Below are positions 59,601 to 64,000 of a stretch of 64,000 bases of DNA, one piece after another. The first letter of the stretch is position 1. Each line of letters begins with the position of its first letter. The translations under genes and the position numbers were made by a program. Source of the DNA: Synanceia verrucosa (taxonomy: Eukaryota > Chordata > Actinopteri > Perciformes > Synanceiidae); the NCBI GenBank assembly GCA_029721515.1, contig CM056556.1, positions 17,139,598 through 17,203,597 of the forward strand, written 5' to 3'. The notes under the pieces are model-generated. The model did not search any database. It was not told the origin of the DNA and saw only the letters and a list, made by a program, of their open reading frames with translations.

Positions 59601-61454
59601 TGGGGGTCATCCTCCATGGGGCTGTGTCCGTGCCTATCAGCAGTGACGCCTCGCCCTTCATCCTCCCTTCCTATACCGAGGCAGTGCTCACCAGCCTGCA
59701 GGAAGCTGTGCTCACCGCTCTGGATGTTTTGCAGAAGGTGAGTATACCAAGATGTTGTGTAGCGCCCACTCCTTCCAATCCAATGTTATAAGAAGTGCAC
59801 ATCATAATTTCTAAATTTTCAAGGTGGTATATTCAAATTGTTTTGTTTAACAAAACATTCCTTAATCGTTTTTTCAAATCATATGTAACAGAAAAAAGCA
59901 GCAAATCCTTCCACTTGAGGAAATACTACCAGCAAATCAATCACCTCAAATCATCAATCATTTCAGTGATAAAGATAAGATAATCCTTTATTCATCCCAC
60001 CTACAGGAAAAGTTAGAGTGTCAGAGGATGATGTAACATTACAATAAAGACCTATAGAGCTCCAGATGTCACATGACTCCATTCACGCCTCCAAAATGGC
60101 AGGAAAATCCACTTCAAAATGAGTGGCACCAGCAGTCAATGTACAACGTCAGCGTTTTAAATCACAAGATATTATTATATGTACAAGTAAACGAGAGAGA
60201 CTTAACATCTCTGACCTGTATAATGTACCCGGTATACTTTTCACAAATCTTTAGTTCCAGGTTTAGTAGTTTTACATGTCTCAAAATCTTTTCTCTTAAC
60301 ATGAATCATATTGCTAGAAATTACACGATGCTCTGTTCATTGCTGTAATCACAAGAACCAGACATGCAGACAATGTGCAATGTTTTGTCTGAAGGAAGAT
60401 TGTAATGATTCTGCAGACAACATTAACAGACGTTTAGCTGCGAACGGCAATATCCTTGGCAGTAGTTTGAATAGAGCTCCTTCCTAGGGCTGTGATGGTA
60501 GGGATTTTTTTTTTTATTACCGTGGTAATAAAGCACCAATCAGTGTTGTATGGCGGTTTACTGCGATCGCTGCAACCCCGCTACCCCCGCCATAACGCCA
60601 CTACCCCACCGCAGTGTTAATGGACTGGTTTCTTGTCCAGCTTTAAAAACAGGATGTCACTGAATATTACGCTTTCCATTTCGTGTCAAACTCCATCGCA
60701 CTTGTGTAACTGTCAACAGCAAATATATAGAGATATATATTATCTTATTATTATTTTTGTGGTGAAGACGGTAATGAGCTCAACACCGCGGTAGGCATCA
60801 TATGACGGAGGTATAGTAGTATAGTAATTCCTGCTAATATGGTGGTGTTTTGATTTTGACTGTTGCATGCTGGGATTGTGTGACGTCATCTCCCGGAGCT
60901 CTATATAAAAATAAGAGCCAGTGACATAGTAAACAAGTAGAAAGTTGAAAATAAGTAGTTAATAAAGGTAAAGGTAAAACAACAGTGTCTTAGAAAAATG
61001 TGTAAGTAAATAAACAATGTACAGATGACCAGATGAAAAACTGACAAACAACATAAATGAATACAGTAGACTGACCCACTAGTCTAATAAAGATAAGCTT
61101 TTAATTAATACCTTGACTCCAGTCCCTCTCTGCTATGAATACAATGTCTTCCAAGCAGATCTTTACTCTCCCTGTCAACCAAAAGTTATTTTTTCCCATT
61201 TTGCGTCAACTCAGTCCAGGAAACAATGTGTCAGTCTGCTAAATTATGTAATACGCAGTCCCGTGGTGGATGTCAGCAGTGTTTGTTCCTCCCTTCCCTC
61301 CCTGCTGCAGGCCATCTGTGTGGGCCCAGAGAACCTGCAGGTCATGTACCCAGCCATCTTTGAACAGCTGCTACTCTTTGTGGAGTTCTCCTGCAAGCCT
61401 CCTCAGTACGGCAGGATGGAAACCAAACACGTGGCCAATGCCAAATACAACCAG
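21545..61454 (+). CDS. mon2: MON2, Arf-GEF-related scaffold of endosome-to-Golgi traffic (27 exons, 3' end outside window)
   Basis: Coding exons: 21545-21652, 30358-30421, 32672-32799, 37597-37728, 37989-38118, 38368-38465, 38828-38953, 39133-39327, 39711-39835, 40563-40702, 41280-41433, 42132-42322, 42580-42661, 44170-44351, 45003-45115, 46125-46229, 46561-46641, 46755-46828, 52693-52783, 52951-53052, 55004-55114, 55818-55993, 56867-57029, 57636-57929, 58376-58574, 59094-59737, 61311-61454. All are GT-AG and in phase, giving 1384 codons of a protein of about 1700 aa. The start [17 protein letters not shown] and blocks such as [20 protein letters not shown] and [14 protein letters not shown] match vertebrate MON2. 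Family knowledge: N-terminal DCB and HUS regions (very roughly residues 10-400), then HDS-like helical repeats; relatives of BIG/GBF Arf-GEFs but without a Sec7 catalytic domain; acts with DOPEY proteins and ATP9A on endosome/TGN recycling. Variable stretches are a Gly/Ala-rich linker in exon 11 and an acidic Glu-rich segment in exon 12. No frameshift or in-frame stop was seen. Confidence 0.95.
24825..26725 (-). mobile_element. hAT transposon in mon2 intron 1, interrupted by a Tc1 copy
   Basis: The ends TAGGGCTGGG (24825-24834) and CCCAGCCCTA (26716-26725) are inverted, and the 8-mer ATCTGAGG flanks both sides exactly (24817-24824 and 26726-26733). An 8-bp duplication is the hAT hallmark. Coding remains lie on the minus strand at 24896-25201. 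They begin [11 protein letters not shown] and have a BED-finger layout with [10 protein letters not shown] and [18 protein letters not shown]. The CxxC pair of the finger reads YxxY (MYAKYARK), so the finger is probably dead, and the catalytic domain is absent. A poly-T run lies just inside the right end. 25327-26523 is a later Tc1 insertion. Confidence 0.9.
25327..26523 (-). mobile_element. Tc1-like transposon with decayed transposase, nested in the hAT element
   Basis: The ends CACTATATTGCCAAAAGTAT and its near-complement at 26500-26523 form the TIRs. Minus-strand frames cover the transposase in pieces: [20 protein letters not shown] (start at 26391), [40 protein letters not shown], and [17 protein letters not shown]. 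The pieces lie in different frames. The first catalytic Asp of the family motif WSDES reads WSNES here, while the second (FQHD) and the downstream acidic site are retained. The copy is therefore inactive. A TA duplication is visible only on the right side. Confidence 0.92.
27120..27345. repeat. Dispersed repeat with TAACGCGTTAATG motif in mon2 intron 1
   Basis: Contains TTAACGCGTTAATGCAGC followed by ACAAATTAATACTTTAATAC and GGTGGATTATTTGTTTG. The same blocks recur at 32220-32540, 47940-48060, and reversed at 62460-62525, so this is one interspersed family, probably hAT-related by its AGGGCTGTCGAAA end at 62378. Confidence 0.6.
27355..28240. repeat. Copy related to the 6742-7631 element, with a 69-bp inverted repeat
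   Basis: The left part ACCTATTGTGCAAAATTCAC and the right part TTCAACATAAGCTCTCTGAG (28151 on) parallel the 6.7-7.6 kb element. Between them 27586-27654 and 27769-27837 are inverted copies of each other with about 3 differences over 69 bases, sharing TTGTGTTGCTTTACTGTGTA. The arms flank a GGAGCTACC-rich centre. Nothing codes here. Confidence 0.65.
28241..30357. other. Rest of mon2 intron 1, nothing recognised
   Basis: AT-rich intron sequence. 28248-28460 loosely resembles a decayed hAT piece (CACAAACAAGACGTTTAATA, then CCACCCAGCGGAGTATGC) but has no readable ends. The remaining short open frames lack motifs. Confidence 0.4.
31268..32208 (+). mobile_element. hAT transposon, 941 bp, mon2 intron 2, with exact 8-bp duplication
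   Basis: The left end TAGGGCTGCGCGG and right end ATCACCCAGCCCTG are flanked on both sides by the 8-mer CTTTCAAT (31260-31267 and 32209-32216). A plus-strand BED-finger fragment is readable at about 31421-31522: [18 protein letters not shown] followed by [14 protein letters not shown] with its CxxC pair intact. The catalytic part is missing. It sits inside an older dispersed repeat whose two halves lie at 31165-31259 and 32217-32540. Confidence 0.9.
32217..32540. repeat. Right half of the dispersed repeat split by the hAT insertion
   Basis: Has ACAAATTAATACTTTAATGG and GGGGATTATTTGTTTGCCGA, and ends with GATTAATCGCATCAAAGCGC then GACTGCCCTAG. The left half at 31165-31259 carries the matching CATTAACGCGCTAATTTG. 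The 18-base run of T near 32385 is part of it. Confidence 0.6.
32958..35480 (-). mobile_element. DIRS-type tyrosine-recombinase retroelement, 3'-truncated, mon2 intron 3
   Basis: Reading the minus strand, the probable terminal repeat TTCTTCTCGCGTACACC lies near 35455-35478. Then come tandem CTCAGCTTACACAAT-type units (about 34730-34300), a gag-like region (34214-33650, with [20 protein letters not shown] and [14 protein letters not shown]), and a degraded reverse transcriptase/RNase H region (33640-32958, with HDSCGAA and [11 protein letters not shown]). Each block has a parallel copy at 47236-52056 on the plus strand, where homology stops after GTACCACACCAGTG. The recombinase end is missing here and many stops interrupt the frames. 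Confidence 0.8.
35481..37596. other. Rest of mon2 intron 3, nothing recognised
   Basis: AT-rich intron sequence. Open frames such as 36079-36363 show no family motif and no flanking splice pattern that fits mon2 phases. Confidence 0.4.
37788..37940 (-). mobile_element. Tc1 end fragment in mon2 intron 4
   Basis: The run AAACTTCATGAATGTTTTTTG, continuing through AAGAAGTATCTGTTCAAATC to ACTCTATCAGAG, is nearly the reverse complement of 62645-62730, the left TIR region of the Tc1 copy at the right of the window. It ends GACTTTTGACCATGACTGTA, a Tc1-type terminus. Only the end is present, with no transposase. Confidence 0.8.
39361..39618 (-). other. 85-codon antisense open frame filling most of mon2 intron 8
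   Basis: The minus-strand frame (39618 to 39361) reads [20 protein letters not shown], then [19 protein letters not shown] and [18 protein letters not shown]. Its composition looks protein-like. It occupies most of a 383-bp intron. I do not recognise it. It may be a fragment of a transposon protein or of a retrocopy, or chance. No promoter or splice context was seen. Confidence 0.3.
39873..39906. repeat. (CA)n microsatellite, impure
   Basis: ACACACACACACAAACACACACA in mon2 intron 9. Confidence 0.85.
42677..43791. mobile_element. Non-autonomous DNA transposon, 1115 bp, mon2 intron 13
   Basis: The left end CTTAAAGCTACAATTCATGA (42677 on) and the complement of the right end (43771-43791) agree at 19 of 21 positions. 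The body is GC-richer than the surrounding intron and has no transposase. The element starts only 15 bases after the donor of exon 13. No certain target-site duplication was seen. Confidence 0.75.
45599..45690 (+). mobile_element. SINE head fragment, mon2 intron 15
   Basis: GGCGGCACGTTGGTGCAGTGG, then TTAGCACCTCACAG and GGTTTGATTCCCGGCCCGGG, match the tRNA-like head of the SINE at 11717-12071. The copy stops after GGCCTTTCTGTATGGAGTTTG, so the body and tail are missing. Confidence 0.8.
47049..47230. mobile_element. hAT-like end fragment, mon2 intron 18
   Basis: Starts TAGAGCTGTGACGGTATGGA followed by TTATTACCGCGGTGATAAAGC and CGCTGTCCCCGCC. The same order of blocks occurs at 60485-60620. The right end is replaced by DIRS sequence. 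Confidence 0.6.
47367..48656. mobile_element. hAT-like element inserted in the DIRS 5' repeats
   Basis: The left end TAGGGATGCACC and right end GGTGCATCCCTA are inverted. The flanking 8-mers are CCTTCCCT (47359-47366) and CTTTCCCT (48657-48664), a duplication with one mismatch. Just inside, ATACCGATAT/ATATCGG blocks form inner inverted repeats. The middle (47900-48440) carries the GGTGGATTATTTGTTTGCCG family also seen in introns 1 and 2. No transposase is readable. Confidence 0.85.
48712..49435 (+). repeat. Tandem degenerate units inside the DIRS element
   Basis: At least five units of the pattern CCTCAGCTTACACAATATTA, CACTTATTGGCCCTGTG, AAACCACTGGTGC, TCTAGGTGGTGTTYGTGCCC repeat with about 100-170 bases spacing, alternating with a shorter TACTGGGGCTGAGTAGGTGG unit. 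The same array, inverted, is in the DIRS copy at 34300-34730. This explains repetitive signal here without invoking CRISPR. Confidence 0.8.
49936..49980. repeat. Perfect 20-bp hairpin in the DIRS element
   Basis: CCCCCTGACTACTAGGGGAC and its exact complement are separated by TATTT. It sits between the gag-like and RT-like parts. It is followed by the start of the RT-side sequence, so a structural role or a local inverted duplication are both possible. Confidence 0.95.
53294..53759. mobile_element. hAT MITE, 466 bp, mon2 intron 20
   Basis: The left end TAGGGCTGGGTTCTGAATTT and right end TTCTGGATGTTACCCAGCCCTA are inverted. The flanking 8-mers are CTCAACAA (53286-53293) and TTCAACAA (53760-53767), a duplication with one mismatch. 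It contains an (AAT)n run at 53659-53690 and no coding sequence. Confidence 0.88.
53784..54158 (+). other. 124-codon open frame in mon2 intron 20, unidentified
   Basis: Reads [20 protein letters not shown], then [20 protein letters not shown], then [17 protein letters not shown]. It lies between the hAT MITE and the candidate microexon and has no transposon motif that I know. No acceptor/donor pair fits the 0-0 phase of intron 20. It may be a chance frame or conserved intronic sequence. Confidence 0.2.
54229..54231 (+). CDS. mon2: Candidate 3-nt microexon (AAG, Lys) of mon2
   Basis: A strong pyrimidine tract (about 54180-54228, ending TGTCTGTTTTGCAG) is followed by AAG and then GTAAGC, a consensus donor. 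Exon 20 ends ...LLE in phase 0 and exon 21 begins VCQHP in phase 0, so inclusion would add a single Lys and keep the frame. Splice-site quality is seen; use is inferred. Confidence 0.45.
56306..56652 (-). mobile_element. tRNA-headed SINE, mon2 intron 22
   Basis: Same order as the copy at 11717-12071: tail TCTACCGCTTATCC at left, GTTTTTGGATGGTGGGAGGA, then GGGGAATCGAACCCAGTACC and GTGCTAACCACTACACA at the head. The flanks TGTATTTATTGT and TGTACTTATCGT may be a 12-bp duplication with two mismatches. Confidence 0.85.
58080..58335. repeat. hAT-type relic just upstream of mon2 exon 25
   Basis: Has TTTAATGCGTTAATGCGATA, then ATTGTATCGGATCAATATTG and ATCGGGACACCCCTA. These resemble the ends of the family at 47367-48656. 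It stops about 40 bases before exon 25, so the pyrimidine tract of that acceptor abuts transposon sequence. Confidence 0.5.
59968..60030 (-). repeat. Retroposon tail, mon2 intron 26
   Basis: GATAAGATAATCCTTTATTC followed by ATCCCACCTACAGGAAAAGT is the reverse of a common fish non-LTR 3' end. The body is unclear. Confidence 0.4.
60485..60830. mobile_element. hAT-like fragment, mon2 intron 26
   Basis: Starts TAGGGCTGTGATGGTAGGGA, then TTATTACCGTGGTAATAAAGC and CGCTACCCCCGCCATAACGC, as at 47049-47230. CACCGCGGTAGGCATCATATG near 60790 may be close to the other end, but I see no matching terminus or duplication. Confidence 0.55.
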
Positions 61455-61995
61455 GTAGGGGGGAAATGGAGTTGTCCGTTTAACTGCTTGATTTTTGTTT
61501 TCAACGTATGTCTATTTTACTGTGTCAGATGGCGTACGCTGTTCGCTGCCATTCTCAACGAGATCATAGCGTCTTCTTTGATGATCATGAAGTGCCTCCT
61601 GTCCTTCCCCCCTTCAGTCTAGTCCTTATGAAGCCCCTATCAAGGCCCTTCATGAGATTGACAGGTTTTTCTGGACCCCTGTTAGTAGCCCCAAGCCATT
61701 TCCTCCCCAAATTTCCTCACTCATGCTTCATCCTGCTGACAGCATGCCAGAGAAACATTTCTTCAAAGACTGTTCAAATGCATTATTAAAAAAAACAACC
61801 ACAATCTTTATTTCCCAGTGACCTTGAGTAAGAGCACCACTCATTTAGAGCACCACAAACAATTTTAACTTCTTCTCAAGAACACAAGCATCTTTCCACA
61901 ACATTGGTCTCATGTCTTTCTTACTCAGTTTTGTCGAAACCTGCAGGGAAAATGCTCAGAGTTTTCCCGATCTAACACAGGGTACTGCCTAACTC

Positions 61996-62304
61996 CTAAT
62001 TTCCACTGGATGGGGAATGACGCCGGCATCTGTTGACGTCCGTCGGTCGTCGTCTGTCAGTACCCACCAGATCCACTTGCTGCCGCTCCGCTGGACAGCT
62101 TTAATCGTGAGATTCCTGCAGTCGGATGTCAACACACGGCACATAAGTTCAGCGACAAAAATAGAAGCTCTTGTCGATTTGTTTCGGCTGGCGTCGGCAC
62201 ATCGGCGGTGTTCCACATTCAGTGGAAATTGACACATTGATTTGAATGGATGCGTATTGGGTCCGACAAAACATCAGCGCCGTTATGCATCCAGTGGAAA
62301 TTAG
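61996..62304. mobile_element. MITE, 309 bp, mon2 intron 27
   Basis: The ends CTAATTTCCACTGGATG (61996-62012) and CATCCAGTGGAAATTAG (62288-62304) are perfect 17-bp inverted repeats. An internal ACATTCAGTGGAAATTGACA near 62214 is a third, imperfect copy of the end. No coding sequence. Confidence 0.85.
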
Positions 62305-62372
62305 GGATAAGTCTCGTAGTCCTGCATGTGGGGTCCAGTGTCAGCCCTATCAAAATCTGAATGTATTTAAAT

Positions 62373-62575
62373 TAGGGCTGTCGAAATTTCCACATTATCT
62401 TGGACAAAGTCCCCGAAATGCGTTCCCAGAGATGTGCTGGCAGGTCACGAAGCAGAACTCTTCCTGTAATTCGGCAAACAAATAATCCACCAAAGAGCAT
62501 CATTAAAGTATTAATCTGTAACCTGAAATGCACAAAAAGGAAAAGCCGTTATAAACACAGCACCTATTAGAGCTA
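62373..62575 (-). repeat. Dispersed hAT-related repeat, mon2 intron 27
   Basis: Starts TTAGGGCTGTCGAAATTTCC and contains GGCAAACAAATAATCCACCA and CATTAAAGTATTAATCTGTA, the reverse of blocks at 32230-32290 and 47945-48000. Confidence 0.6.
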
Positions 62576-62613
62576 ATGTGGTGTCACTCTGATTTTGGCA
62601 GCATATGTGCATA

Positions 62614-63826
62614 TGCTTGAGTTTGCAGTTATTTCTACAACTCTGAGTTTTCGCTGATAGAGTGATTTGAACAGATACTTCTTTATCACAAAAAACTTTC
62701 ATGAAGTTTGGTTCTTTTATGACTTTATTATGGGTCAACTGAAAATGTGACCAAATCTGCTGGGTCAAAAATATACATACAGCAACATGAATCAGCAATT
62801 TTGGTGACTTAGAAAGTTGTGTCAATGAAATGAGCTTCATAGCATGACCTCTTAACTTCTTGTGAGTGATCATGAGTCACTACAGCTGGTGACTTCTCTG
62901 AGGCCATTTAAATAGGGCTCATTGGATACAAACGCTATAATGGGAAAGTCAAAGGAGCTCAGCATAGATCTGAAAAAGCGAGTCATTGACTTGAACAAGT
63001 CTGGAAAGTCACTTGGAGCCATTTCAAAGCAGCTGCAGGTCCCAAGAGCAACAGTGCAAACAATTGTTTTTAAATATGAAGTGCATGGCACTGTTTTGTC
63101 ACTGCCACAATCAGGCAGAAAATGCAAGCTATCACCTGCTGCTGAGAGAAAATTGGTCAGGAGGGTGACGAGTCAACCGAGAACCACCAAAAAGCAGATC
63201 TGCCAAGAATTAGAAACTGCTGGAACACAGGTGTCAGTGTCCACAGTCAAGCGTGTTTTGCATCACCATGGACTGAGAGGCTGCTGTGAAAGAAGGAAGC
63301 CCTTGCTCCAAAAGCGGCACCTTAAGACTCGACTAAAGTTTGCTGCTGATCACATGGACAAAGATAAGACCTTCTGGAGGAAAGTTCAGTGGTCAGACGA
63401 AACAAAAATCGAGCTGTTTGGCCGCAATGCCCAGCAATATGTTTGGAGGAGAAAAAGTGAGGCCTTTAACACCATGCCTACCATCAAGCACGGTGGTGGT
63501 AGTGTTATGCTGTGGGGCTGTGGAACTGGTGCTTTACAGAGAGTAAATGGGATAATGAAGAAGGAGGATTACCTTCAAATTCTTCAAGATAACCTAAAAT
63601 CATCAGCCCGAAGGTTGGGTCTCTAGACGCAGTTGGGTGTTCCAACAGGACAATGACCCCATATAACCAAATATTAACATTGCTGTATGTATATTTTTGA
63701 CCCAGCAGATTTGGTCACATTTTCACTCATAATAATAACGTCATAAAAGAACCAAATATCGTGAATATTTTTTGTTCACTCTATCAGAGAGTTGTAGAAA
63801 TAACTGGAAACACAAGAGAGCCATAA
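62614..63826 (+). mobile_element. Tc1-like transposon with C-terminally broken transposase, mon2 intron 27
   Basis: Inverted ends carry AGTTATTTCTACAACTCTGA (left) and AGAGTTGTAGAAATAACTGG (right). The inner parts share ACCAAATCTGCTGGGTCAAA and its complement, so the TIR regions are long (over 100 bp). The ORF begins MGKSKELSIDLKKRVIDLNK (ATG at 62940) with a paired-like DNA-binding domain, then WSDETKIELFGRN with the first catalytic Asp, and GGGSVMLWGCG. A shift near 63620 puts a TAG in frame, after which FQQDNDP, with the second Asp, is readable one frame over. The region that should carry the last acidic residue is deleted before the right TIR. A separate end fragment of the family lies at 37788-37940. 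Confidence 0.92.
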
Positions 63827-63846
63827 TATTATGGGTTTTTTTTTTA

Positions 63847-63866
63847 TTGTGTGTGTGTGTGTGTAC
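63847..63866. repeat. (TG)n microsatellite
   Basis: TGTGTGTGTGTGTGTGTG just right of the Tc1 copy, after a T run. Confidence 0.9.
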
Positions 63867-64000
63867 ATATATATTCTAATTAGGGCAACACATTCTCTGC
63901 ATTAACACGGATTAATCACTTTAACTACAACAGCCCTACTTTAAATTGTTTAACAGAGAGAGTCTTATAAAATTCCCAACCAACCAAACAGATGTTATAG

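Noticed and set aside
59277..59617. Antisense frames over mon2 exon 26
   Set aside because: Shadows of a 644-base coding exon on the other strand.
60895..60915. TATATAAA after a GGAGCTC in intron 26, a possible promoter
   Set aside because: It lies in repeat-derived intron DNA with no downstream gene other than mon2 exons; AT content makes the match unremarkable.

Overview
The window is nuclear DNA of a vertebrate, almost certainly a teleost fish. It carries two intron-rich genes on the + strand with GT-AG introns. Their proteins match vertebrate families closely along their length. The rest is dense in element types common in teleost genomes: Tc1/mariner and hAT DNA transposons, DIRS-type tyrosine-recombinase retroelements, an L1-like LINE, a tRNA-headed SINE, and (AT)n, (CA)n and (AAT)n microsatellites. 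No bacterial-style operon, CRISPR array or structural RNA gene is visible. No database was searched; family calls rest on translated motifs and remembered family sequences.

Layout: 1-1185 is a decayed L1-like reverse transcriptase fragment. 1186-8418 is mostly intergenic and holds microsatellites, a palindrome, one candidate last exon of an unidentified gene (3330-3501) and a ~0.9 kb non-autonomous transposon. 8419-17076 is a complete 14-exon coding region for an SLC6 GABA transporter of the GAT-2/GAT-3 type, closest to slc6a13 (613 aa). 17077-21544 holds its 3'UTR, a striking 423-bp inverted repeat that reads as identical, and a CpG-containing promoter region. 21545-61454 holds the first 27 coding exons (1384 codons) of mon2; roughly the last fifth of the gene lies beyond the right edge. 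61455-64000 is mon2 intron sequence with a MITE and a broken Tc1 copy.

The two genes share no pathway. The transporter is a plasma-membrane Na+/Cl- coupled GABA carrier. MON2 is a large scaffold related to Arf-GEFs that acts in endosome-to-Golgi traffic. Much of the intron length of mon2 comes from transposons. Several preserve exact or near-exact target-site duplications, so insertion order can be read: Tc1 inside hAT in intron 1, hAT inside an older repeat in intron 3, hAT inside DIRS in intron 18.

I did not find a convincing new biological system. The most interesting items are the 423-bp inverted repeat whose right arm is bracketed by an 89-bp direct repeat, a candidate 3-nucleotide microexon in mon2 intron 20, the nested transposons with readable target-site duplications, and two DIRS copies of one family in opposite orientation within mon2.
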